A stretch of 6,427 nt of DNA from assembly GCA_964449165.1 (NCBI GenBank), contig CAYVAT010000073.1, positions 1-6,427 on the forward strand, in the 5' to 3' direction. Positions 1-6,370 of the stretch are shown here, piece by piece (positions within the stretch are counted from its first letter, which is position 1; each line of letters begins with the position of its first letter). Under the pieces are notes generated by a model. The model was not told where the DNA came from. It was given only the letters and a program-made list of their open reading frames with translations, and did no database searches. This stretch comes from CAYSCW01 sp964449165 (GTDB lineage: Bacteria; Acidobacteriota; Aminicenantia; Aminicenantales; Aminicenantaceae). A program made the translations under genes and the position numbers.

Positions 1-1354
1 AAAAGCGTTGGGATTTATGGAGAGAGAGAAAATTCCTGACAGAAAGGTCCCTGTAAAGTACTCTCAGGAGATCCAGAGCTAAGAGGATACTGTCCAGCAT
101 ATTCCAGATGGCCAGCTCTTTGGATCGCTGATGGGAGTGAGGAAGGCCGATAACATTAAGAATCTGATGATTCTCAAAGCTTTTATCACAGATAGCTTCC
201 ATCAGGAGGCTGATTTCGAGGGCGTAACCGCTGAAAGGAGAGAATTCCAGCCATGCATCCAGCGGAGCACCTTGGTCCCCGTGCAAAAGAAAGGTAAATT
301 GTCTCAGCCAGCGGTAGCGGCTTTTTCGGCTGAGGTAGCGGAAGATGCTCTCCAAACGCTGGGTGACCCGGCCTCCACGGTAGATGTATTCGCGCCAAAT
401 GTTTTCCAGCCTCTGATTGAGAATGTCTCCTAGGAAATAAGCTTTACTTCTGGGAGCGTAGACCTGCTCTTTTCTCCGGATTTTTTTCAGCTCTTTGAGC
501 AATTTTTCAATTTCTTCTTTTTCTTGAGATAGGCCAAAACGCTTGTGAGCAGAGGCAAGGTCGAGGATGGCCAGAGTTACATCCAGATAGTCCATGGGTT
601 TGAGAGTGCCCTGGACGATTTTTCCCTGTAATTCATAGGGGAGGATGATCCTGGGGCTGCCGCTTTTAATGAAACTGACTTTTCTCACTCTGGCAATGGC
701 CTGATCGATCTCCTTGTCGCCTGTCTTTTTTGAGAAAGAAAGAACCCAGGGAGCGAAAAGAAGAAAATAATTTAGCCAGTGGTATTGGGTGTAATCGTCG
801 TCCACGAAAACAACCAGGACTTTTTTGGGGGAGAGATTATCCTTATTAACCTTCTGCTCGATTAATTTTATGGCCTTCATCACATTTTCTGCTTTTCCAG
901 GAGCCCCTTTGGGAACGACTACTTCTCCATCATCAGAGAGGAGCTGATACTGATCCACATAAAAAATCGGGATCTTAATCCTGCGGCACCACTGGCAGAG
1001 GCTGGATGGTTTGTGATCCCCTTCCTGGTAGCTCAGGTAGATTTCACAAAGGCCCTCTCTTTTGAATTTTTTCAGAGCGTTTAACAAACGGCCTCCGGTC
1101 CATCTTGCCTGATCGCCTCGTCCCCACCAGCTGACCATGACGAAGTAGATGTTTAATTCCTTTTGTTGAACGATTTCTTTAAGCATAGGAAGGAGGGATT
1201 CTTTTATCCTGTGGTTTTCATCCAGGAAGACGGAGTAGTCAATGCTGACCAGAGGATTTTTCTTGGATGTTCTTCGGATGAACTTCTCTCTTGAGTGGAT
1301 CTCAACCTGGATTTGACTTAAATATTGATCCAGTGTCGGAATTTTCCTTTTCAG
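1..1354 (-). CDS. Divergent GT-A glycosyltransferase, GpgS / mannosylglycerate synthase-like (3' end outside window)
   Basis: A continuous minus-strand frame with no stop runs from 1390 to the left edge, giving 451 residues from the proposed CTG start and still open. I read these motifs: PGKAEN (152-157), like the PGKGE/PGKGD loop of glucosyl-3-phosphoglycerate and mannosylglycerate synthases; VVFVDDDY (181-188), a DxD metal/nucleotide-sugar site after a hydrophobic strand; GGRVT (327-331), matching the motif that, as I recall, binds the phosphoglycerate phosphate in mycobacterial GpgS; SGYALEISLL (375-384), like GpgS (V/S)GYGVEIG; and PHSHQ (405-409), like its metal-binding RxHxHQ. From family knowledge the product would be a sugar-phosphoglycerate or sugar-glycerate made in the cytoplasm. 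The N-terminal third is divergent: the usual PALNEE is not evident. A lysine/glutamate-rich segment (about 276-296), probably a coiled coil, lies inside an insertion between the DxD and GGRVT. No sugar-phosphoglycerate phosphatase is visible. The glycosyltransferase fold is fairly sure; donor and acceptor are inferred. Confidence 0.72.
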   Translation of the reverse strand, partial: MKRKIPTLDQYLSQIQVEIHSREKFIRRTSKKNPLVSIDYSVFLDENHRIKESLLPMLKEIVQQKELNIYFVMVSWWGRGDQARWTGGRLLNALKKFKREGLCEIYLSYQEGDHKPSSLCQWCRRIKIPIFYVDQYQLLSDDGEVVVPKGAPGKAENVMKAIKLIEQKVNKDNLSPKKVLVVFVDDDYTQYHWLNYFLLFAPWVLSFSKKTGDKEIDQAIARVRKVSFIKSGSPRIILPYELQGKIVQGTLKPMDYLDVTLAILDLASAHKRFGLSQEKEEIEKLLKELKKIRRKEQVYAPRSKAYFLGDILNQRLENIWREYIYRGGRVTQRLESIFRYLSRKSRYRWLRQFTFLLHGDQGAPLDAWLEFSPFSGYALEISLLMEAICDKSFENHQILNVIGLPHSHQRSKELAIWNMLDSILLALDLLRVLYRDLSVRNFLSLHKSQRF

Positions 1355-1359
1355 GGATT

Positions 1360-1366
1360 CCTCCTC
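1360..1366 (-). promoter_or_regulatory. Shine-Dalgarno site selecting a CTG start
   Basis: GAGGAGG on the minus strand ends 5 nt before CTG at 1354-1352, the spacing of a strong bacterial ribosome site. The glycosyltransferase frame has no ATG between the upstream in-frame TGA (1391-1393) and codon 57 (ATG at 1186-1184). Starting at codon 57 would remove what looks like the first part of the glycosyltransferase fold. ATT at 1342 is an alternative start but is less well spaced. A base error near the start is the other explanation. Confidence 0.6.
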
Positions 1367-1390
1367 ACCCTGAAATGGAACCCATTCTCT

Positions 1391-1462
1391 TCAGGATGGA
1401 GAAAGGTTTTCTCGATTTACTTTTCTTCTCCTGAATCTCATTGAAGAGAAGGTTGCCTTCAT
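1391..1462 (-). other. Possible short leader reading frame, 23 codons, upstream of the glycosyltransferase
   Basis: ATG at 1462 opens a minus-strand frame of 23 residues, beginning MKATFSS and rich in arginine and lysine, that stops at TGA 1393-1391. It is in the same frame as the glycosyltransferase and separated from its proposed CTG start by 36 nt of open frame. There is no good ribosome site before this ATG. It could be a leader peptide, a true gene start broken by a nonsense change, or chance. It resembles nothing I recognise. Confidence 0.2.
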
Positions 1463-1483
1463 GCCTGGCAATCACTCAGTGCT

Positions 1484-1496
1484 CATCGACTCGATG
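1484..1496. repeat. 13-bp perfect palindrome in the leader, possible operator
   Basis: CATCGA-C-TCGATG is a perfect inverted repeat with 6-bp arms and one central base. A one-base centre cannot form a normal hairpin loop, so a dimeric DNA-binding protein site is more likely than an RNA structure. It lies about 25 bp downstream of the -10 box at 1521-1526, where a bound repressor could block the glycosyltransferase promoter. The regulator is unknown. Confidence 0.35.
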
Positions 1497-1520
1497 CCTG
1501 TGCGTTCCTTTTGCCCTCAG

Positions 1521-1549
1521 AATATAATGTTTTCCTCAGCGCTTGTCAA
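1521..1549 (-). promoter_or_regulatory. Sigma-70-type promoter for the glycosyltransferase gene
   Basis: On the minus strand the -35 box TTGACA (1549-1544) is a perfect consensus match and lies inside the last codons of the mechanosensitive channel gene. After exactly 17 bp comes the -10 box TATATT (1526-1521), five of six matches to TATAAT. Transcription should begin near 1513-1515, giving a leader of about 160 nt before the CTG start. This is the best promoter match I found in the window. It implies the glycosyltransferase can be expressed separately from the genes upstream. Confidence 0.65.
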
Positions 1550-2465
1550 TCGGAAAGGCTTCCTTGGAAGCAGCTTCGTTTTTTCCCAGGATGAGAATAT
1601 GCATTGGTGAAGCTTCACCTTGTTTGTCTTGCCCCAGGTAAAGGGTTGTATGAGGGAATGGGATTTCGATATTTCTTTGGTCGAATTTCTTTTTCAGCCT
1701 GCGGTTGAATTCTCGGCCCACTGCCCACTGCTGGATGGGCTTGGTTTTTATGCGCGCCTTGATCACTACAGCTGAATCAGCAAATTTGTCCAGACCTAAG
1801 ATCTCTACAGGCTCCAAGATATCGTTTTTAAATTGAGGATCTTTTCGCAATTCCTCATCGATTTCCTTTATAACGTCCATTACCTCATCCACATCCTCTC
1901 GATAAGCCACGCCTATGTCGAGCACATAGCGGGAGTAGTCTTTGGTCATGTTGGTGACCACATCGATGTTGCCGTTTGGGATGAAATGGACATTGCCTGC
2001 CAAATCGCGAAGAACGGTCATCTTGAGATTGATATTTTCAACCAGACCTCCTTTTCCGGCGGTTTGAACCACATCCCCCACCCGTATCTGATCCCAGAGA
2101 AGAATGAAGAATCCGTGGATGACGTCTTTCACTATGCTCTGCCCTGCAAACCCGATGGCAATACCCACAATTCCAGCAGCAGCCAGGAGAGGGCCGATTT
2201 CAATGCCCAGTTGACCCAATATGGTCATCAAGGCAATAACCCATACAACGACATTCAGAAGATTGCGAATCACAGAGCTCAGGGTATTAGCTCTTTTTTT
2301 GGATTCCTCATCTTCCCTTTTCTTGAGGAAAAGAACAGATAGTCGAGAAGAAACTACCCTGACCACCTTCATCACGATTAAAGTGATGATGATTACTAGA
2401 ATGATTTTTATCCCTGTGGTCATGAGCCATGTTTTTGCCATGGTTAAAAAGTTTGTAAAATCCAT
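1536..2465 (-). CDS. mscS: MscS-family small-conductance mechanosensitive channel
   Basis: This 309-residue inner-membrane channel of the MscS family should open under membrane tension and release ions and small solutes during hypo-osmotic shock. Three membrane segments are visible: TM1 about 18-39, TM2 about 67-88, and the glycine/alanine-rich pore helix TM3 about 92-125. The family beta domain follows (about 128-178, with IRVGD at 127-131 and FIPNG at 161-165). The alpha/beta C-terminal domain ends in IPFPHTTLYL (268-277), close to the family's usual (V/I)PFPQxT(V/L)xL. A 32-residue polar tail follows. Length is close to E. coli MscS (286). An ATG 30 nt upstream is in frame, but the strong ribosome site favours the start used here. 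The gene lies 57 bp after the trehalose synthase/phosphatase gene and probably shares its transcript. Next to trehalose synthesis it would be the release valve for that solute. Its 3' end doubles as the promoter of the next gene. Confidence 0.95.
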   Translation of the reverse strand: MDFTNFLTMAKTWLMTTGIKIILVIIITLIVMKVVRVVSSRLSVLFLKKREDEESKKRANTLSSVIRNLLNVVVWVIALMTILGQLGIEIGPLLAAAGIVGIAIGFAGQSIVKDVIHGFFILLWDQIRVGDVVQTAGKGGLVENINLKMTVLRDLAGNVHFIPNGNIDVVTNMTKDYSRYVLDIGVAYREDVDEVMDVIKEIDEELRKDPQFKNDILEPVEILGLDKFADSAVVIKARIKTKPIQQWAVGREFNRRLKKKFDQRNIEIPFPHTTLYLGQDKQGEASPMHILILGKNEAASKEAFPIDKR

Positions 2466-2470
2466 GGGTA

Positions 2471-2477
2471 CCTCCTT
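2471..2477 (-). promoter_or_regulatory. Ribosome binding site fixing the mscS start
   Basis: AAGGAGG on the minus strand ends 5 nt before ATG at 2465-2463. The longer alternative from ATG 2495 would place this site inside the coding region and add ten residues (MQFSINKEVP) to the N-terminus. The shorter start is therefore preferred. Confidence 0.85.
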
Positions 2478-2522
2478 GTTTATACTGAATTGCACAAGAA
2501 TTGAAATGGGATGCAGCTTTTA

Positions 2523-4811
2523 TCAGTTTTTCGCTAACTCACGGAGAAGATTCCGCGTTGATCCTGGAGATTCCAAGAAAAATCTTGCTTCTGATGATCC
2601 ATAGCCGACTTTGATGGAATAAGCTTTTGAGGGCAATATTTTGAATAGATCTTCATCAGTCCAGTCATCTCCCAGGGCAAGGATAAAGTCCCAATTGCCC
2701 TTGGAAAGCCAAGTCATCACGCCGTTGCCCTTGTTTATTCCAGAAGCTCTGACTTCAATGACTTTATTGCCATGCATAACCTGAAGGTCTGTATTGGCCA
2801 GGAATTCATTCAGGTAATCAAACAGCTCGCTCGATCTGAGTTGACTCAATTCTGGATTTGCCTTCCTGTAATGCCAGGCTAATCCGTATTCCTTTTCTTC
2901 GATAAGGGAACCTGGAACACGCACCTCGTAGGTTTTGAATATCGGCCTGAGCTGATCTTTCCACTCTCCAGATGCACTCTTCTGTTTTTCCCATTGGTGA
3001 TCTGGGCTTTTTCTCACCCAGGCCCCGTGTTCAGCAACCAGACCGCAAGGGATGTGCCCCAGCCAACCCTCCAGTGTCTTGCGATCCCGTCCGCTCACTA
3101 TAACCAATGTGTTATGCGGATTCTTAGCCAAAGAAAAAAGAAGCCTTATCAGAGCTCTGTCTGGCTTTGCTTGATCTGGCTTCATGGCAAATGAGATCAA
3201 TGTACCGTCATAGTCTAAGAACAGAAGTCTGTTTTTACTTCGTTTGAAATCTGTAAGGAGCATTTCCCTCCATTCCGCATCGAGCTTAAGGTGCTCACGT
3301 TGAGCCTGGATGTTCTTGACTTCTCTGATTCTGTGCAGAAAACTCTTAGCCCAACGGAAGACGTCATATTCATGGAGTCTCTTTCTCATGAGCTCCATTC
3401 TTCTTTTTTGATCTTCTTCGCTCATTTTAAGAGCCTGACTTATGGCTTCAGCAATTTCTTCTTTGTTGTTGACGTTCACCAGTAAAGCCTCCCCCAGCTC
3501 AGATGATGCCCCCGCTGTTTCGCTGAGGACAAGAACACCTTTGTTGTTGATTTTGGAACCGACATATTCTTTAGCTACCAAATTCATCCCGTCACGCAAA
3601 GGCGTAACAAGAGCTATATCAGACACAAAATAGAGAGGCATGAGCTTTTCGAAAGGAAGAGAGCGATACATATAATGAACAGGAATCCAGCCATGCCTGC
3701 CAAACCGGCCATTAATTTTTCCCACCAACCGATCGACTTCTTCCTTGAGGAGAGAATAGTGCTTGACTCTGGTCCTTGAGGGAACGCAGAGTGTAATATG
3801 GGTAAACCGGTTATGCCACTCGGGATTTTTTTCTAGAAATAATTCAAGACCCTCTAACCGTTGTGGAATTCCTTTTGTGTAATCCATACGATCAACAGAG
3901 AGGATGATCTTTCTCTTCTCAATTTTTGTTTCCTGTTTAAGTTTATTGATTTCTCTTTGAACGGAAGGTTTTTGGAGAAGCTGCTCCAGATTTTTAAGGT
4001 CGATTCCCATGGGGAAATTCTCCACTTTCACTATCCTGTTGTCTACTGTGATGGACCCAAAGTCATGTTCATTTCCTAACAATCTCAACACACTGCTTAA
4101 GAAGTGACGCGCATATTCATAAGTGTGAAATCCGATGAGATCTGCGCCCAAGAGCCCTTCGAGGATTTCATTACGCCAGGGCAACAGACGGAATACTTCT
4201 GAAGAGGGAAAAGGAATGTGAAGGAAAAAGCCGATCGCGCTTTTAGGGATACTTTTTCTGACCAAGGTGGGAAGAAGCATAAGATGATAGTCATGAATCC
4301 AGAAGATATCATCTGGCTTGGCCAGTCTATAGACTCTTTGTAAGAATCTTTGATTAACTCTTTGATAAGCCTTCCATTCGGACTCTTCGTAGGTACAATA
4401 GCTGGGAAAATAGTGAAAAAGAGGCCACAGGGTCTTGTTGGCAAAGCCATAGTAGTATCTGTTTATTTCTGAAGGAGGAATGAAGACAGGATAACAGTTG
4501 TAAAGTCTCTTGAGAGTGTTATCGATATGTCTTTTTTCCTTAACGTTGGCCGGCCAGTAGCCTGGCCATCCTATAAAGATGACTTTTCCTTCCTCTTGAA
4601 TGGAGCGAAGACATGTGGCTAATCCGCCCGGACTCTGTTGGATCTTCAAACCATGCTTTCTTTTGCTAATGGTAACCGGCAACCGATTAGAAACAACGAT
4701 AATTCTTCCTGATGAAACCTTTTCTTTTCCCATGATCAGTTTCATTCGTTTTTCTTTTAGTTTAGCCTTTGACAGGGATAATTTCAAATGACTCTGGATT
4801 CTGGATGACAT
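2523..4811 (-). CDS. otsA/otsB: Bifunctional trehalose-6-phosphate synthase / trehalose-6-phosphate phosphatase
   Basis: This 762-residue fusion should make trehalose in the cytoplasm: the N-terminal GT20 domain joins NDP-glucose and glucose-6-phosphate, and the C-terminal HAD phosphatase removes the phosphate. GT20 hallmarks in order: SNRLPV (41-46), PGGLA (61-65), FIGWPG (79-84), WIHDYHLMLLP (171-181), HIPFPSSEVF (198-207), GFHTYEYARHF (227-237), FPMGID (266-271), SVDRMDYTKG (305-314) with Arg308 and Lys313 of the donor site, and LRDGMNLVAKE (405-415). Phosphatase hallmarks: nucleophile motif DYDGT (Asp533, Asp535), SGR (573-575), EHGAW (594-598), and GDDWTDED (714-721) with the magnesium-binding aspartates. 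Both halves look intact. The first 35 residues are basic and uncertain: no good ribosome site precedes Met1, and Met23 and Met27 are in-frame alternatives just before the conserved start. It follows treT after 258 bp and precedes mscS. NDP preference cannot be read from sequence. Confidence 0.95.
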   Translation of the reverse strand: MSSRIQSHLKLSLSKAKLKEKRMKLIMGKEKVSSGRIIVVSNRLPVTISKRKHGLKIQQSPGGLATCLRSIQEEGKVIFIGWPGYWPANVKEKRHIDNTLKRLYNCYPVFIPPSEINRYYYGFANKTLWPLFHYFPSYCTYEESEWKAYQRVNQRFLQRVYRLAKPDDIFWIHDYHLMLLPTLVRKSIPKSAIGFFLHIPFPSSEVFRLLPWRNEILEGLLGADLIGFHTYEYARHFLSSVLRLLGNEHDFGSITVDNRIVKVENFPMGIDLKNLEQLLQKPSVQREINKLKQETKIEKRKIILSVDRMDYTKGIPQRLEGLELFLEKNPEWHNRFTHITLCVPSRTRVKHYSLLKEEVDRLVGKINGRFGRHGWIPVHYMYRSLPFEKLMPLYFVSDIALVTPLRDGMNLVAKEYVGSKINNKGVLVLSETAGASSELGEALLVNVNNKEEIAEAISQALKMSEEDQKRRMELMRKRLHEYDVFRWAKSFLHRIREVKNIQAQREHLKLDAEWREMLLTDFKRSKNRLLFLDYDGTLISFAMKPDQAKPDRALIRLLFSLAKNPHNTLVIVSGRDRKTLEGWLGHIPCGLVAEHGAWVRKSPDHQWEKQKSASGEWKDQLRPIFKTYEVRVPGSLIEEKEYGLAWHYRKANPELSQLRSSELFDYLNEFLANTDLQVMHGNKVIEVRASGINKGNGVMTWLSKGNWDFILALGDDWTDEDLFKILPSKAYSIKVGYGSSEARFFLESPGSTRNLLRELAKN

Positions 4812-4902
4812 TTCCGTGATAGGTAGTAAAAGCGGCGGTTCCTATCCATCCTTGCCAAGCCCCTCCCACCCACCACTATGGGCTTCGTATGGACAGAAAC
4901 CG

Positions 4903-4921
4903 CTGCCTTATTACCTGCCTT
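4903..4921. repeat. Direct repeat CTGCCTT x2, 12-bp period
   Basis: CTGCCTT occurs at 4903-4909 and again at 4915-4921, separated by ATTAC. The pair lies about 95-105 bp upstream of the trehalose synthase/phosphatase start. The period is near one helical turn, as in tandem regulator half-sites, but at 7 bp each chance is possible. Confidence 0.3.
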
Positions 4922-4959
4922 GATGAAATGTCATCATCGTCATACAAATGGAAACGCTG

Positions 4960-4981
4960 GATTCTGTCTTATCGATTCTGT
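4960..4981. repeat. Direct repeat GATTCTGT x2, 14-bp period
   Basis: GATTCTGT occurs at 4960-4967 and 4974-4981, exact over 8 bp and separated by CTTATC. On the coding strand this reads ACAGAATC, GATAAG, ACAGAATC, so the repeat brackets the weak -10-like GATAAG. It sits next to the palindrome at 4985-4995. The cluster may be a regulator-binding site for the trehalose gene. Confidence 0.35.
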
Positions 4982-4984
4982 TTC

Positions 4985-4995
4985 TTGTTGAACAA
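4985..4995. repeat. Short palindrome TTGTTGAACAA
   Basis: TTGTT-G-AACAA is a perfect inverted repeat with 5-bp arms around one base. It lies about 175-185 bp upstream of the trehalose synthase/phosphatase start and overlaps the weak -35-like TTGTTC on the minus strand. Possible operator; it is short enough to be chance. Confidence 0.25.
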
Positions 4996-5069
4996 TTTTA
5001 AACATTCAGATTTTCCTTTGATGGACGAAAGAGGGGAGACGGAGAAGCTAATGGGAGCGATAAGTGATG

Positions 5070-6284
5070 TCAGTAATCGTTGAAGACATCGATCAGTAAA
5101 GTCAGATAATCTTCGAGATGGCGGGTGATGAGGAAATTTTTCTTCACATATTCTTTCCCCTTTGCCCCCATTTCCTCGGACAGCTTTCTATCTTTAAGCA
5201 GGGTGATCACTTTTTCTGCACATCCTGAAATATCATGGGGATCCACCAGGAATCCTGTTTTGTTGTCCATAATCTGTTCTGGGATACCTCCGATATTTGA
5301 AGCTACCACCGGAGTCCCTTTCCATTGCGCCTCGGACACTGTCAGGCCAAATCCTTCCCTTGTCGATTTCTGAAGAATAACCGAGGACTTTCTCTGGAGG
5401 GAATTGACCAGAATTTGGTTATCTCCCAAGACAAACAAGACATCACCACTTTCCAGATACTTTCTGGCCTTTTTGACCATTTTGTTGTATATGATGATGC
5501 CTTCTGGATCGTCAGGGGCCATGTTGTAGCAAAAAACCAGGCGGCAATCGATTTTTTCCTTGACCAGTTCAAATACTCTTAATACTCCTTCTGGGTCTTT
5601 CCATGGGTCAAAGCGGGAGATTTGAGTGATAAGCGGCTTATCTGTGGGAATATTAAATTTTTTAAAAATCTTAGAGACTGTATCATCAGATAAATCCATG
5701 TTTTTTGGGGAAAGAGGGTCTATGGAAGGATGTATGACTCGCTGGTTGAGGAAAAGATCCTTTTTCCGGAACTGTCCGCTGGAAATGATCATCATATCGT
5801 AGCGAAGAATAAAGGGTTTAATGTAGCTCCATACTTCCTTATCAGGCTTGGTGATATCAATATGGCAGCGCCATATCCAGGGCTGTTTTTTTCTGTTGAA
5901 CTTGATTAAGGGAAGAGGCTGGGGATCATGGACAACAACGCAATCGTGATCAAGGTGGGTAAACCTGGAGAATCGTTCATTTGTTTCCAGATAGAGGTTT
6001 TTCTTGTTAACGGATAGATTGATGGAATCGCCCTGAAGGGCATTGTGAAACTTCTTGGTCACGGAGAAGAAATCCGATGGACCGAGCAGAACTCTCCAAC
6101 CGGTGTCTATCCCGATATCATTCATCAAGAGCACAAGGTTGTTCAGGATCTCGGCAACCCCACCTCCGTGTGCTGTAGAGTTTATATGAACAATATGTCT
6201 ATTGATAAGCCGGTGCGCCTTTTGATAGATGTTTCCCAGGACTTTTTCTCCTACAATGGGAAGATAGTCGTCTAAGCTTTTCAT
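5070..6284 (-). CDS. treT: Trehalose glycosyltransferring synthase (TreT), GT4 family
   Basis: TreT catalyses NDP-glucose + glucose to trehalose + NDP in one reversible step in the cytoplasm. The 404-residue length suits the family. Features closely match what I recall of Thermococcus TreT: HINSTAHGGGVAEIL (33-47), the N-terminal glycine-rich donor loop; WRVLLGPSDFF (63-73) followed by TKKFHNALQG (76-85); HDPQPLPLI (119-127); WRCHIDITKPDKEVW (138-152); PSIDPLSPKN (186-195); QISRFDPWKDPEGV (221-234); DDPEG (258-262); and the GT4 EX7E motif REGFGLTVSE with Glu310 and Glu318. The ending KKNFLITRHLEDYL (381-394) is also typical. No frameshift or missing key residue is visible. The ATG is preceded by GAGGGAG (6300-6294) with a 9-nt spacer, supporting this start. 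It heads the sugar-solute genes here and provides a second, reversible route to trehalose that could also break it down when NDP is high. The nucleotide preference (ADP or UDP) is not readable. Confidence 0.93.
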   Translation of the reverse strand: MKSLDDYLPIVGEKVLGNIYQKAHRLINRHIVHINSTAHGGGVAEILNNLVLLMNDIGIDTGWRVLLGPSDFFSVTKKFHNALQGDSINLSVNKKNLYLETNERFSRFTHLDHDCVVVHDPQPLPLIKFNRKKQPWIWRCHIDITKPDKEVWSYIKPFILRYDMMIISSGQFRKKDLFLNQRVIHPSIDPLSPKNMDLSDDTVSKIFKKFNIPTDKPLITQISRFDPWKDPEGVLRVFELVKEKIDCRLVFCYNMAPDDPEGIIIYNKMVKKARKYLESGDVLFVLGDNQILVNSLQRKSSVILQKSTREGFGLTVSEAQWKGTPVVASNIGGIPEQIMDNKTGFLVDPHDISGCAEKVITLLKDRKLSEEMGAKGKEYVKKNFLITRHLEDYLTLLIDVFNDY

Positions 6285-6370
6285 GAGCTAAGTCTCCCTC
6301 ACATTTGAAAAAATTAGCATTTAGTTGTTCCTTAGTCTGTTCTTATAACACCGCCCCTTCTTCTCCTGAG

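Larger units (their letters stand above)
4812..5069. promoter_or_regulatory. Intergenic region before the trehalose synthase/phosphatase gene, probable control region
   Basis: No convincing gene is present; short plus-strand frames here lack ribosome sites and family motifs. The region is much longer than the 57-bp gap downstream, so it probably carries its own promoter. The only candidate I see on the minus strand is weak: TTGTTC (4991-4986, half of the palindrome at 4985-4995), 16 bp, then GATAAG (4973-4968), which matches neither consensus box well. I saw no clear intrinsic terminator after treT, so read-through from treT is possible. Confidence 0.35.

Noticed and set aside
131..433. 100-residue plus-strand open frame
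   Set aside because: It lies opposite the glycosyltransferase frame, has no ribosome site and no recognisable motif, while the minus-strand frame carries family motifs throughout.
1391..1393. In-frame TGA read as selenocysteine or a reassigned codon
   Set aside because: mscS, the trehalose synthase/phosphatase and treT all end at TGA where their families should end, so TGA is a stop here. I see no convincing SECIS-like hairpin after it and no reason for selenocysteine in this enzyme.
1390..1435. Inverted repeat TTCAGGA / TCCTGAA as a terminator or riboswitch stem
   Set aside because: The arms are only 7 bp with a 32-nt poorly paired interior and no T-run after it on the minus strand. It is too weak to call.
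1833..2604. Two overlapping plus-strand frames (1833-2342 and 2221-2604)
   Set aside because: They are antisense to mscS and the end of the trehalose gene, whose membrane segments and family motifs are unmistakable. The plus-strand products show only antisense composition.
4097..4450. 117-residue minus-strand frame inside the trehalose synthase gene
   Set aside because: It overlaps strongly conserved GT20 motifs in the proper frame and has no motif of its own.
4889..5083. 64-residue plus-strand frame in the intergenic region
   Set aside because: No Shine-Dalgarno site precedes it, it has no recognisable domain, it runs into the treT 3' end, and the region looks regulatory instead.
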